From: Fodinibius sediminis
GTDB taxonomy: Bacteria > Bacteroidota > Rhodothermia > Balneolales > Balneolaceae
NCBI RefSeq assembly: GCF_900182555.1
Contig: NZ_FXTH01000003.1
Location: forward strand, 248,001-312,000
Reading direction: 5' to 3'
Length of the DNA stretch: 64,000 nucleotides
The notes under the pieces were generated by a model. The model was given only the letters and a program-made list of their open reading frames with translations, was not told the DNA's origin and did no database searches. The position numbers were made by a program, and so were the translations under genes. Shown here piece by piece: positions 16,780-26,310 of the stretch. Numbering within the stretch: the stretch's first letter is position 1; each line of letters begins with the position of its first letter.

Positions 16780-18312
16780 ATGAGAGCTAATGTATATCCC
16801 AATATAAATATCACCACCTCTTCTATATTGTTTTTTCTGAGCTTGGGCATAATTTTATGCTGTATGTTACGGCCTGTACACGCTCAAAACTCAGTTGATC
16901 GGCCCAATATCCTGTTTATTGGCATAGATGATTATAATGATTGGGCCGGTGTTCTTGAAACTCATCCGCAGGTTATAACACCCAATATTGACCGCCTTGC
17001 CGAGAGGGGGACCCTTTTCACGAATGCTCATGTGCAGGCTCCTGTTTGCAATCCTTCACGGGTCAGTTTATTGACGGGTCTTCGTCCCTCAACAACGGGC
17101 ATTTATGGACTTGCTCCCGGACATCGAGAAGCCGAGCCTACAAAAGAAGTAGTCACGCTTCCTCAATATTTTGCACAACACGGGTACCATACCTACTCAA
17201 CCGGCAAAATATTTCACAATGTATCGGATGTCACCAAGGAAACCGATTTTGAGGAATGGGGCCCCGGTGGTAGTTTCGGTCCATTTCCTGAAAATAAACT
17301 TGTTGATAAACCTCTTGACATGGTTGATCATCCATTGGTGGACTGGGGTATTTTTCCGGAAGAGGATTCTGCAATGGGTGATTATAAAGTAGCCAATTGG
17401 GCTGTGAACCAATTGGAAGAGCTTGGTCAAGAAACAGATGAGGAACCATTTTTCCTGGCAGTGGGATTTGTCTCTCCTCATGTCCCCTTGTATTCAACGA
17501 AAAAATGGTTTGACCTGTATCCAGCGAAGGAAAAAGTAGTATTACCTTCAGCTCCCGAGGGAGATCGGGATGATATTCCCGATTTTGCATGGTACACCCA
17601 TTGGTTTCTTCCGGAGCCGCGTCTATCCTGGGTTATTGAAAATGAGGAGTGGCATTCTAAAGGAAAATCATATTTAGCCACTGTCAGCTTTATGGATGCC
17701 CAGGTTGGTCGTCTTCTTGACACGCTTGAAAAAGAGGGGTTAGCTGAAAATACGATTGTCGTATTCTGGTCAGATCACGGATATCACCTTGGGGAAAAAG
17801 CAATTACTGGAAAAAATACCCTCTGGGAAAGAACCACTCATGTGCCATTGATCTTTGCAGGGCCGGGTGTTTCTGCCGGAGCACAATCACCGGAAGCTGT
17901 CGAGCTTCTGGATATGTATCCAACATTAGTTGAACTGGCAGGTTTGCCTCCCAAAGAAAATATTGAGGGGCTGTCGCTTGTACCGCAACTCGAAAATGCT
18001 CACACTCCGCGAGAACGTCCGGCTCTGACAACTGCTAATCCCGGGAATCATGCAGTAAGGACAGAAAGATGGCGCTACATACGGTATGCTAATGGCTCAG
18101 AGGAGTTGTATGATCATCATCGCGACCCCCATGAATGGTCAAACCTGGCTAATAATCCAGAATATGCCGATATAAAGGAAAAGCTGGCAAAGTGGTTACC
18201 AGAGAGAAGTGCACCCCATGTCTCAGGCAGTAAAGCCCGGATCCTGTGGGAAGAGAATGGAGTATGGTATTGGGAGGGGGAACCCATCAATTTTGACAAA
18301 CTGATCAAATGA
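16780..18312 (+). CDS. secreted iduronate-2-sulfatase-like sulfatase (canonical C-N-P-S-R)
   Basis: A 510-residue protein with a signal peptide (hydrophobic residues about 10-30, ending V-H-A-Q). It has I-D-D-Y-N-D-W as metal site, active-site Cys90 in C-N-P-S-R-V-S-L-L-T-G, S-T-G-K-I-F-H-N, and S-D-H-G-Y-H-L-G-E-K near residue 330, as in iduronate-2-sulfatase/choline-sulfatase-like S1 enzymes. It is separated from the previous sulfatase by 197 bases with no clear gene. Its base composition is visibly more A/T-rich than neighbours: 22 G+C in bases 17281-17340 against 36 in bases 14041-14100 of the first sulfatase. That hints at a different origin. The preference for a uronic-acid sulfate is inferred only from family resemblance. 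Confidence 0.9.
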   Translation: MRANVYPNINITTSSILFFLSLGIILCCMLRPVHAQNSVDRPNILFIGIDDYNDWAGVLETHPQVITPNIDRLAERGTLFTNAHVQAPVCNPSRVSLLTGLRPSTTGIYGLAPGHREAEPTKEVVTLPQYFAQHGYHTYSTGKIFHNVSDVTKETDFEEWGPGGSFGPFPENKLVDKPLDMVDHPLVDWGIFPEEDSAMGDYKVANWAVNQLEELGQETDEEPFFLAVGFVSPHVPLYSTKKWFDLYPAKEKVVLPSAPEGDRDDIPDFAWYTHWFLPEPRLSWVIENEEWHSKGKSYLATVSFMDAQVGRLLDTLEKEGLAENTIVVFWSDHGYHLGEKAITGKNTLWERTTHVPLIFAGPGVSAGAQSPEAVELLDMYPTLVELAGLPPKENIEGLSLVPQLENAHTPRERPALTTANPGNHAVRTERWRYIRYANGSEELYDHHRDPHEWSNLANNPEYADIKEKLAKWLPERSAPHVSGSKARILWEENGVWYWEGEPINFDKLIK

Positions 18313-18641
18313 AAATGTAAAGTATTATTTCTCATTTCAACTTTTCGAAAGGCAATATTTGGCAGGTATCAGGAAACAGAACTGTTAACATTATTTTTTA
18401 CGGTATGTAAAAATGTTTCCAGATAATCGGATCCATTATTATTGTATCGATCCCTTAGTAATAGGGATCCCCCCCTTCTCCCCTCCCCTGATCTGGTTTC
18501 CATAGCCATCCGTTAAAGCCTGAGTAGTTAATGAGAGTAGATCAATAGTCGCGGTGTCTCTTTATAGTTGAAAGGGGAAAAGGGATCCCCTGAACGAATA
18601 ACATGCAGGGCAATTAAAACATAATTACGGAGATACAGGTT
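18313..18641. other. intergenic region before SusC1
   Basis: No gene is supported in these 329 bases. It holds an inverted repeat GATCCCT/AGGGATC at 18449-18469, followed by a C/T-rich run but no T-tract, so not a clear terminator. It also holds the bipartite element at 18536-18562 and a GGAG ribosome-site-like sequence shortly before the SusC1 start. Confidence 0.6.
18536..18562 (+). promoter_or_regulatory. bipartite element copy 3 (AGTAGAT-N12-TGTCTCTT) before SusC1
   Basis: AGTAGAT at 18536-18542 and TGTCTCTT at 18555-18562 carry the standard 12-base gap. TATAGT/TATAGTTG follows at 18563-18570, close to a -10 or Bacteroidota TAnnTTTG box. The SusC1 ATG lies 80 bases downstream. Confidence 0.65.
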
Positions 18642-21600
18642 ATGGGAAAAAAATGTTGTAGTGTGATGAAAGCGATGATAGCCATTACAGGGCTGCTAGG
18701 GATACAGTTGCTGGTGGCATCATCGCCACTAATGGCCCAGGAGGTTAGCGGCACGGTGGTTGATGCCGAGTCGGGCGAGACGCTTCCGGGCGTAAATGTA
18801 ACGGTAAAGGGAACGACGGCCGGTACGGCCACAGACGGTACGGGGGGTTATGTGCTGGCAGTACCCTCCCTGAGCGACACGCTGGTGTTTTCTTTTGTGG
18901 GCTACCAGGAACAGCAGGTCCCCATTGGCGGCCGTACGACCGTTGATGTCGAGCTGTCCATGCAGGCCATTATGGGCGAGGATCTCGTGGTCGTAGGTTA
19001 TGGCACCCAGGACAAGGCGACAAGCACCGGGTCGATAAGTGCCGTGGGGGGGGAAGATATAGACAAGATGCCGACGGTGAATACCACAAACTCGCTACAG
19101 GGCCGAATGCCGGGCCTGGTTGCGGTAACGCCCATGGGAGAGCCTGGCAACGATAATTCCACTCTGCGGATCCGTGGTGTAAATACGCTGGGCGACAATT
19201 CGCCGCTCATCGTGGTTGATGGTATTCCAAATCGCAGTTTGAGCCGTATTGATCCGGCTACAATCGAGGATATCACGGTGTTGAAAGATGCTTCCGCTGC
19301 TATCTATGGATCCCAGGCTGCCAACGGGGTTATACTGGTGACGACCAAGCGGGGCTCGGAAGGCAAGCCGCAGATCAGAATCAATCTTAACCAGGGATGG
19401 AATACACCAACGGTGCTTCCCGACATGGCGGATGCGGCAAGTTACGCGCAGATGATCAATGAAATTAAAATGTACAATGATGAGCCGCCCCGATATTCGG
19501 AGGAAGACATCGAGAAATATCGAACAGGATCCAACCCGTGGACCCATCCCAATACGGATTGGTTTGATGCGGTCATCAAACCCTGGTCGCCGCAGCGGAA
19601 TGCCAATATATCGTTGAGCGGAGGCTCGGATCGCATACAATATTTCACCTCACTCGGCTACAGCTACCAGGATGGGATTTTCTATAATAGTGCCACGAAC
19701 TATGATCAGCTGAATTTACGGAGCAACCTGGATGCCGATGTTACCGACAATATCAGGATCAGTCTCGATGTGGCAGCCCGGCAGGAAGATCGCAACTATC
19801 CCGGCAAAAGAGGAGTGGGCGGAGGGGCCCTGGATACTTGGTGGGCGTTGAACCGCCAGTATCCGTACTTGCCCGATTACTGGCCCACCGGCGAGCCGGG
19901 GCCCGATGTAGAGTATGGGCAGAATCCTGTACTCACCACCACAGATGCAACAGGATATGTCAACAACAAAACGTATATACTGCAGACGAACCTGAAGTTT
20001 GATGTGACCATCCCCTGGGTCGAGGGACTGTCGCTGACGGCCAATGTGAATGCGGACAAAAACGTCAACAACAACAAGCAGTTTACCAAACCCTGGTATG
20101 TGTATACGTGGGACGGACAAACCCGGGATGAAGAGGGGGTCCCCGTACTTGAACGCGGGAAGCGCGGCGTTTCGGAGCCCCGGCTGTCGCAAAGCATGTC
20201 GGATGGCACCCGCACGACCCTCAAGGCGCTTCTTAACTATGAAACGAGCATAGGACAGCGCAATAACATCAAAGCGCTGCTCGGCTGGGAGCGGATCGAA
20301 GGCGAATGGATGAATTTCAGTGCCTATCGCAGGTATTTCAATTCCACCATTATCGATGAGATGCTGGCAGGTGGCGACCGTCAGAAAGACAACGGCGGGA
20401 GTGCCAGCCATGAGGCCCGCATGAGTTATTTCGGCCGCTTGAACTACGATTATGACTCCAAATACCTCGTTGAATTCCTTTTCCGCTATGACGGCTCCTA
20501 TATTTTTCCTGAAGACAGCAGGTGGGGCTTTTTCCCCGGTGTCTCACTGGGATGGCAAATTTCGGAAGAGGATTTCTGGAGCAACAACATCGGCCTTGTA
20601 AACTATTTCAAAATTCGCGGGTCGTGGGGTGAAACGGGTAACGATCGGATCGCTCCCTATCAGTTTCTTGAGACCTATGGGTACAGTGGAACCTATGTAT
20701 TCAACGGCAATGAACCCAGTAAAACGTTAAACCAGCTTCGTACGCCCAACCCGAGTATTACCTGGGAGGTGGCAAATCAGAAGAATATTGGTTTCGACGG
20801 AGAACTATTTGACGGATCGGTAACCGTCTCGGCCGATTATTTCCATAATCTCCGGTCGAATATTCTCTGGTGGCGCAATGCCTCGGTTCCCCAGTCCACC
20901 GGCTTATCACTCCCCCAGGAAAATATCGCGAAGGTTGCCAACAGCGGGGTTGAATTCCAGGTGGGATATAATAACCAGGTTAAAGACTTCAGTTATGCAT
21001 TTTCTGTGAATGCCTCGCATTCGAAAAATGAGATCAAATTCTGGGATGAGCCGCCTGGGGCCCCAGAATATCAAAAATCCACGGGGCACCCCATGAACTC
21101 CGGGCTCTATTATAATGCTATCGGGGTCTTCGATGACCAGGAAGATGTGGATTCTTATCCCCATTGGGACGGTGCCCGGCCCGGCGATCTAATTTTTGAA
21201 GATGTGAACGGTGACGGGGAAATCAACGGACTGGACCGGGTACGGTACGACAAGTCGGATATTCCAACCTTTACGGGGGGGGTTAATATTGACTTGGGCT
21301 ACAAAGGCTTTGATGCTTCAATACTCCTGCAGGGAGCCGCCGGTGCAGCACGGGCCTTCCGGGAATTCTCGGGAGAGGCCGGCAACTTCCGTATGGATAA
21401 TGTAGAGGGACGCTGGACCCCCGAAAATACGGATGCCTCCAAGCCGAGGGCCTGGAACAGGAGCAAGGAATACTGGATGACCGACGGTGCCCCCAATAAT
21501 ACCTACTGGGTGCGGGACACAGACTATATGCGACTTAAAAGCGTGAACATCGGATACACTCTCCCTCAAACGGTGAATGAGCGACTGGGCATCGGATCGC

Positions 21601-21758
21601 TGAGAGTGTATGTCAGTGGACAAAACCTGTACACTATAACGGGCCTCGAGGATTTCGATCCCGAATCGCCCAGTGCATCGCCCAGCTCCATCTGGGTGAA
21701 CAGCCAGGTTTATCCATTGAACAAGACCTACAATTTCGGTGTATCATTAACTTTTTAA
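18642..21758 (+). CDS. SusC/RagA-type TonB-dependent outer-membrane transporter (SusC1)
   Basis: A 1038-residue outer-membrane protein. After a signal peptide (to about residue 32) comes a carboxypeptidase-regulatory-like beta domain (E-V-S-G-T-V-V-D-A-E-S-G-E-T-L-P-G), then the plug with G-E-D-L-V-V-V-G-Y-G-T-Q, L-I-V-V-D-G-I-P and L-K-D-A-S-A-A-I-Y-G. A 22-strand barrel follows, ending in a C-terminal aromatic (L-T-F). SusC proteins import oligosaccharides with a SusD lid and TonB energy. SusD1 follows 12 bases later, so the pair is co-transcribed. The first about 100 residues are nearly the same as SusC2 while the barrel differs. Control is probably through the element at 18536-18562. Confidence 0.96.
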   Translation: MGKKCCSVMKAMIAITGLLGIQLLVASSPLMAQEVSGTVVDAESGETLPGVNVTVKGTTAGTATDGTGGYVLAVPSLSDTLVFSFVGYQEQQVPIGGRTTVDVELSMQAIMGEDLVVVGYGTQDKATSTGSISAVGGEDIDKMPTVNTTNSLQGRMPGLVAVTPMGEPGNDNSTLRIRGVNTLGDNSPLIVVDGIPNRSLSRIDPATIEDITVLKDASAAIYGSQAANGVILVTTKRGSEGKPQIRINLNQGWNTPTVLPDMADAASYAQMINEIKMYNDEPPRYSEEDIEKYRTGSNPWTHPNTDWFDAVIKPWSPQRNANISLSGGSDRIQYFTSLGYSYQDGIFYNSATNYDQLNLRSNLDADVTDNIRISLDVAARQEDRNYPGKRGVGGGALDTWWALNRQYPYLPDYWPTGEPGPDVEYGQNPVLTTTDATGYVNNKTYILQTNLKFDVTIPWVEGLSLTANVNADKNVNNNKQFTKPWYVYTWDGQTRDEEGVPVLERGKRGVSEPRLSQSMSDGTRTTLKALLNYETSIGQRNNIKALLGWERIEGEWMNFSAYRRYFNSTIIDEMLAGGDRQKDNGGSASHEARMSYFGRLNYDYDSKYLVEFLFRYDGSYIFPEDSRWGFFPGVSLGWQISEEDFWSNNIGLVNYFKIRGSWGETGNDRIAPYQFLETYGYSGTYVFNGNEPSKTLNQLRTPNPSITWEVANQKNIGFDGELFDGSVTVSADYFHNLRSNILWWRNASVPQSTGLSLPQENIAKVANSGVEFQVGYNNQVKDFSYAFSVNASHSKNEIKFWDEPPGAPEYQKSTGHPMNSGLYYNAIGVFDDQEDVDSYPHWDGARPGDLIFEDVNGDGEINGLDRVRYDKSDIPTFTGGVNIDLGYKGFDASILLQGAAGAARAFREFSGEAGNFRMDNVEGRWTPENTDASKPRAWNRSKEYWMTDGAPNNTYWVRDTDYMRLKSVNIGYTLPQTVNERLGIGSLRVYVSGQNLYTITGLEDFDPESPSASPSSIWVNSQVYPLNKTYNFGVSLTF

Positions 21759-21770
21759 AATCAAGGTATT

Positions 21771-23546
21771 ATGAGAAGTTTAAAACATATTGTAACATTT
21801 TCGGTGGTTGTGGTGCTGGTAGCTTCGTGCACGGATTTTCTTAATAAGAAACCGGTCACGGAGTTTACCCGGTCGGATATATGGAAAGATCCGGCACTGG
21901 CAGAATCCTATGTCAATCAAATCTATGACGAGGTGCCCTGGGGGGTAGCCAGAAATGCGGGTAATGTTGATGAATCAAGAAACCGTTCGGGAAATGGCTA
22001 TAATGTCAATAACGCCCTGATAACCCCTGACAACTCCGGCTTTGGAAACTGGGGGGGCAACTATTCCAGTATACGGAAAACCAACAAGTTCCTGGTTAAT
22101 ATCGATAAAATCGATTTTGGAAATGCCGAATCGGACGGGGTTTCTCTGAAAGATCGCATGACGGGCGAAGTCCATTTTTTGAGAGCTTATTTTTATTTCA
22201 ACCTGGCAAGTCATTTCGGAGGAGTGCCGATCATTACCAAGGTCTACGAGCTGAACGAGGAATACGAGGTGCCCCGCGACTCGTTTGCCGACGTGATAGA
22301 CTTTATTGTCGAAGACCTGGATAAAGCCGCCAACCTGCTGCCCCTGACCAATTCGGGCGGCAACAATGGCCGGGCGAGCAAGGGCGCTGCGCTGGCTCTG
22401 AAATCAAGAGTGCTGCTCTATGCGGCCAGTAATCTGTATAACCCCGCCCAAAACGGTGCCATCACCGGTAGCTATTCGAATCCTGAATTCCTGGGATATA
22501 CGGGGGGGGATGCCACGGCCCGGTGGCAGGCGGCTAAAGAAGCAGCCAAAGAAGTGATCGACCTGGGTATTTACAGTCTGTACCAGCCCGATCCGGCGTC
22601 GGACGAAGAGGCTACCCGGAATTACGGGGATCTCTTTACCTCGCAAAAAAGTGTGGAGGATATTTTCGTGCGCTACCGGTCCAACGCGCTAAACGAGGGA
22701 TACGACGGATGGGGGATCGCTCCCAACGGCTGGTATGGCAACGCCGGGGTGGGCGCTATCAGTGAACTGGTGGATGCCTACAGGATGGCGGACGGAAGTG
22801 AGTTTGACCGCAGCAATCCGGACCACGCCCGGGAGCCCTATGAAAACCGGGATCCGCGGTTGACGGCATCCATTTTGTATGAAGGCAATGCCTATCGGCC
22901 ACGGCCGGCCGACCTGGTAAAATATGATCCGGAAGGGGTCGGACAGTTCGGTACCTGGGAGCGCTGGGACAGTGAAAACAATGAGATGTACAGGGAATAC
23001 GGGCTGGACACCCGGAACAGTATTGCCAATCCCTGGAACGGCAACAGGACGGGAGCCACCATGCTGAAGTTTCTGGATAAATCGGTGGATATACAGCAGT
23101 CGAACCAGGATTTGACGTGGCGTTATATCCGGTACGGGGAGATTCTGCTGAACTATGCTGAAGCCTGCATTGAGCTTGGCGAGGAGGCAGAAGCCCGCAA
23201 GTATCTCAATATGTTGAGGCAGCGGGCCCACATGCCCGATATTACCGCTTCGGGCGAGGCGCTGATGGAGGAATACCGAAATGAACGGCGCATCGAACTG
23301 GTGTACGAAAATAAACGATTTTTCGATGTCCGCCGCTGGATGATCGGTCCACAGGCCTACCATGATGTGCACGGAGTCAATATTGTATATGAGCTGCAGG
23401 ACGATAACACGACCGCTGAGATCCCAACCATCACACCGATTAAAATCATGGACGGCAAGTGGGAGAACAAAATGTATTTCTTTCCCATCAACCGGGATGA
23501 AATGAACAGAAACAACAAGCTGGTACAGAACCCCGGCTATGAGTAG
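21771..23546 (+). CDS. SusD/RagB-type glycan-binding lipoprotein (SusD1)
   Basis: A 591-residue surface lipoprotein with lipobox V-A-S-C near residue 20 and the SusD opening D-F-L-N-K-K-P. A TPR-like helical core follows, including F-L-R-A-Y-F-Y-F-N-L near residue 135 and Y-G-E-I-L-L-N-Y-A-E-A near 460. The C-terminal N-E-R-R-I-E-L-V-Y-E-N-K-R-F-F-D segment and the end P-I-N-R-D-E ... Q-N-P-G-Y-E are family hallmarks and show the gene is complete. It caps SusC1 and binds the glycan at the cell surface. It is the only intact susD in this window. Confidence 0.96.
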   Translation: MRSLKHIVTFSVVVVLVASCTDFLNKKPVTEFTRSDIWKDPALAESYVNQIYDEVPWGVARNAGNVDESRNRSGNGYNVNNALITPDNSGFGNWGGNYSSIRKTNKFLVNIDKIDFGNAESDGVSLKDRMTGEVHFLRAYFYFNLASHFGGVPIITKVYELNEEYEVPRDSFADVIDFIVEDLDKAANLLPLTNSGGNNGRASKGAALALKSRVLLYAASNLYNPAQNGAITGSYSNPEFLGYTGGDATARWQAAKEAAKEVIDLGIYSLYQPDPASDEEATRNYGDLFTSQKSVEDIFVRYRSNALNEGYDGWGIAPNGWYGNAGVGAISELVDAYRMADGSEFDRSNPDHAREPYENRDPRLTASILYEGNAYRPRPADLVKYDPEGVGQFGTWERWDSENNEMYREYGLDTRNSIANPWNGNRTGATMLKFLDKSVDIQQSNQDLTWRYIRYGEILLNYAEACIELGEEAEARKYLNMLRQRAHMPDITASGEALMEEYRNERRIELVYENKRFFDVRRWMIGPQAYHDVHGVNIVYELQDDNTTAEIPTITPIKIMDGKWENKMYFFPINRDEMNRNNKLVQNPGYE

Positions 23547-23594
23547 GCCGGCTGGTTGTGCTGTTCCCACGGCTGTGGCTTCGGCTAATTAGGT

Positions 23595-23610
23595 GAAGCT
23601 TACAACTTGA
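23595..23610 (+). repeat. short intergenic repeat, copy B (GAAGCTTACAACTTGA)
   Basis: It matches 16708-16724 with one base missing. It lies between SusD1 and the FG-GAP gene. Meaning unknown. Confidence 0.3.
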
Positions 23611-23632
23611 ACCGAAAAAAGGTACTTTACTG

Positions 23633-23654
23633 CCCCGGGGCGTTGGTTCCGGGG
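23633..23654 (+). repeat. GC-rich hairpin, type CCCGGGGCGTTG (copy 1)
   Basis: The stem CCCCGG (23633-23638) pairs with CCGGGG (23649-23654) around a loop containing GCGTTGG. No T-run follows, so not a classic terminator. The same CCCGGGGCGTTG core occurs at 41616-41627. Confidence 0.5.
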
Positions 23655-23715
23655 TGGTTTATGTATTGAAGGGGCTGTGCTCTGGTCAACGGAAGAAAAA
23701 ATTACAGGAACGCTT

Positions 23716-24900
23716 ATGGATCAATTTTATCGTAAGGGCAGGATGCTATGCTTGTGGGTGCTCTTCGTATGCGCCGGCCCGGTCGGCGCCTATTCCTTTC
23801 AGACGCCCGGGGAGGTACCCCCTGTTCAATTTCGAAAAATGCAGGTTGCCTCTGAAAGCTTTGAGTCGGCCGGGGTTTTTGATGTGAACGATGACGGCCA
23901 CCTGGATATCGTCTCCGGGGCTTTCTGGTATGGCGGGCCCGATTTCAGGGATCGCCATTATATCCGGGATGTCGACAATGTTGGTGAGTACTGGGATGAA
24001 TTTGCCACGATTCCCATGGACGTCAACGGCGACGGGCATACCGACTATGTTACGGGGGGCTGGTTTGGCAAGAACATAAAGTGGCACCAGAACCCGGGCG
24101 AAGCCACCGAATGGAAGGAGCATATCATTGATGAAACGGGCAATGTGGAAACCATTCGGAGCTGGGATGTTGACGGCGATGGTTATCGGGAGATCGTCCC
24201 TAACAACCCGAATGATCCGCTGAAATTTTATACCTTGAACAGGGATGACGGCGGAGAGGCGGTTGGGACGTTCAAAAAGGTAGCCGTAGCAGACCGGCAG
24301 GATCACGGGCTTGGCTTTGGCGACATCAACGGGGATGGAAGGGGCGATTTTATCGTCAGCAACGGCTGGCTCGAGGCCCCGGTCGAGCCAGAAAGCGGGA
24401 AATGGATCCGGCACGAGGAGTTTTCCCTGGGGGATGCCAGCATTCCTATCCTGGTCGTGGATGTGAATGCGGACGGCAGGAACGATCTCATCGTGGGACA
24501 GGCCCACAGCTACGGACTTGACTGGTATGAGCAGGAAGTAAAAAAGACAGGAGAACGAGCATGGGTCAGGCATCCCATCGACCCCCATAATTCCCAGTTT
24601 CACACGATGGAGTGGGTCGATATCGACGGGGATGGACGCAATGAATTGGTGACCGGCAAGCGTTACCGGGCGCACAACGGCAATGATCCCGGGGGAGATG
24701 ATCCGGTGGGCCTCTATTACTACAAATGGAATGGGGAGGCCTTTGTGAAAAACACCATCTCCTACGGACCGCTGGGAGAAGGCAAGGGGGCGGGTATCTA
24801 TTTTGAGGTGGTGGATCTTGGAAAGGACGGATGGAAAGATATCGTCGTGGCCGGCAAGGACGGCCTGTATGTTTTTTTCAACGAAGGTAACCGTTATTAA
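23716..24900 (+). CDS. exported FG-GAP/VCBS-repeat propeller protein
   Basis: About 394 residues with a signal peptide (L-C-L-W-V-L-F-V-C-A ... V-G-A-Y) and repeated calcium-binding loops of the form D-x-N-x-D-G-x-x-D (for example D-V-N-D-D-G-H-L-D, D-V-N-G-D-G-H-T-D, D-V-D-G-D-G-Y-R-E, D-I-D-G-D-G-R-N-E). This predicts a seven-bladed FG-GAP propeller. I chose ATG 23716 over a GTG at 23677 because it sits directly before the signal peptide. W-H-Q-N-P-G resembles a motif of uncharacterised propellers common in Planctomycetota. It may bind or cleave the glycan handled by SusCD1, its upstream neighbour. No catalytic motif can be named. Confidence 0.8.
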   Translation: MDQFYRKGRMLCLWVLFVCAGPVGAYSFQTPGEVPPVQFRKMQVASESFESAGVFDVNDDGHLDIVSGAFWYGGPDFRDRHYIRDVDNVGEYWDEFATIPMDVNGDGHTDYVTGGWFGKNIKWHQNPGEATEWKEHIIDETGNVETIRSWDVDGDGYREIVPNNPNDPLKFYTLNRDDGGEAVGTFKKVAVADRQDHGLGFGDINGDGRGDFIVSNGWLEAPVEPESGKWIRHEEFSLGDASIPILVVDVNADGRNDLIVGQAHSYGLDWYEQEVKKTGERAWVRHPIDPHNSQFHTMEWVDIDGDGRNELVTGKRYRAHNGNDPGGDDPVGLYYYKWNGEAFVKNTISYGPLGEGKGAGIYFEVVDLGKDGWKDIVVAGKDGLYVFFNEGNRY

Positions 24901-24988
24901 TAAATGATTTCAGCAGTATTCTCTATGGGCCTAGGTTTTATTTTGGATCAAAAGCACTGGAAAAGTTAGCACGTACAGCATCGGGCAT

Positions 24989-26227
24989 ATGTACAAAGCG
25001 GTAATTGTTAGTTCTTTATTCATATTATTTGCTTCTTATATCAGTGGTTGTGCAACTGCGCAACAAGTTAAATCCGTGGAAGATTTCCCCGATTTTGAGC
25101 TTGAAAATGAAGATCGGGTGGTGCTGCTGGGGAATTCGCTTATCCAGTACGACCAACAGCATGGGTATATTGAATACGCCCTGACTACCCGTTGGCCCCA
25201 AAAAGATATCACCTTTCGCAATCTTGGATGGACGGGCGACACGGTACATGGGAAGGCTCGCACTTATTACACCACACCACCGGGCCCGTATGAATTGCTG
25301 ATCGACCAGCTAAAAGAGGTGGAGCCAACGGTGGTGTTTGTCGGGTATGGTGCCAATGAGGCGTATGAAGGAGAAGAAGGAATTCCCGATTTCCGGCAGG
25401 GATTAAACAAGTTGCTGGATGATATCGAAAAAATGGAAGCCCGGGCCGTCCTGCTGTCTCCCATCCCCCATATGTCCCAGATGCTCGCGGAAGAAGAACT
25501 TAACGCCCGCAATAAGAATTTGAAGCTTTATTCAGAGGTCATTGCCGAAGTGGCTTCTGCCCGCCATATTAGGTTCATCAACTTGTTTAAGCCTTTTCAA
25601 GGACTGGATAACAGCGATCAGTTTACAACCGACGGTGTCCATCTAAATGAGAATGGATACTATTATTTAGCGTCGGTGATGGAGGATGGACTGGGACTGC
25701 CCCCGCGCAAGTGGAGGGTGGAGATAGACCGTGCTAGAAAGGATGCGAAAGCTACAGGTATGGCCACAATTTTAGAGGCGCAGTTCGGGGATGAAGAAAT
25801 AAATTTTACACTGGGCAGCCAGCTTCTTCCCCTGCCACCTCCGGATTCTGATACGGTCATAGAAATTCAAACAAGAGATTTTACAATAAATGGGCTCGGC
25901 CGGGGATGCTATACCCTGTCCGAAGGCCCTGCTGATATAATATCAGCATCGGCCGAACGCTGGTCCGAGGGCGTAGAAATTGAGCGGGGCCTGCTATTCG
26001 AGCAGGCAAACGAACTTCAAGAGTTGATCGTAAATAAAAACCAGCTGTACTTCCGCAAGTACCGGCCAGTGAATCGGACGTACCTTGTTGGGTTTAGGTC
26101 ATTTGAACAGGGACAAAATACCAAGGAATTGGAGCAGCTAGATCTGTTTATCACCCGGATGGAAGATCAGGTATTCCAGCTTAGAAAACCTCAACCCAAA
26201 GTGTACCGGGTACACGCTGTTAAATAG
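24989..26227 (+). CDS. SGNH/GDSL-family hydrolase lipoprotein
   Basis: A 412-residue lipoprotein (lipobox I-S-G-C-A near residue 21). The SGNH blocks are intact: G-N-S-L with Ser50 as nucleophile, N-L-G-W-T-G-D as block II, V-G-Y-G-A-N-E-A-Y as block III, and D-G-V-H-L with Asp215 and His218. Such enzymes remove acyl groups, for example acetyl esters on polysaccharides. A C-terminal region of about 170 residues is not recognised. It is followed 83 bases later by haem propeller 2. The same two-domain combination appears fused in the protein at 34811-37993, so the two products probably work together in the envelope. Confidence 0.85.
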   Translation: MYKAVIVSSLFILFASYISGCATAQQVKSVEDFPDFELENEDRVVLLGNSLIQYDQQHGYIEYALTTRWPQKDITFRNLGWTGDTVHGKARTYYTTPPGPYELLIDQLKEVEPTVVFVGYGANEAYEGEEGIPDFRQGLNKLLDDIEKMEARAVLLSPIPHMSQMLAEEELNARNKNLKLYSEVIAEVASARHIRFINLFKPFQGLDNSDQFTTDGVHLNENGYYYLASVMEDGLGLPPRKWRVEIDRARKDAKATGMATILEAQFGDEEINFTLGSQLLPLPPPDSDTVIEIQTRDFTINGLGRGCYTLSEGPADIISASAERWSEGVEIERGLLFEQANELQELIVNKNQLYFRKYRPVNRTYLVGFRSFEQGQNTKELEQLDLFITRMEDQVFQLRKPQPKVYRVHAVK

Positions 26228-26310
26228 TAGCCACATCAACATTCGAGTTTGCATGAAATGATTGATACGAAGCAGAAACAGAAATCAATTCACCTGGGAT
26301 CGATAAGCAG

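Noticed and set aside
18449-18469. Inverted repeat GATCCCT/AGGGATC as a terminator
   Set aside because: A C-rich run follows instead of T residues; it may be only a chance dyad.
22689-24675. Long antisense open frames over SusD1 and the FG-GAP gene
   Set aside because: The sense proteins show lipobox, SusD and calcium-loop motifs; the antisense products show none.
23716-24900. Assigning the FG-GAP protein as a polysaccharide lyase
   Set aside because: Some lyases are propellers, but no lyase signature or catalytic residues could be seen.
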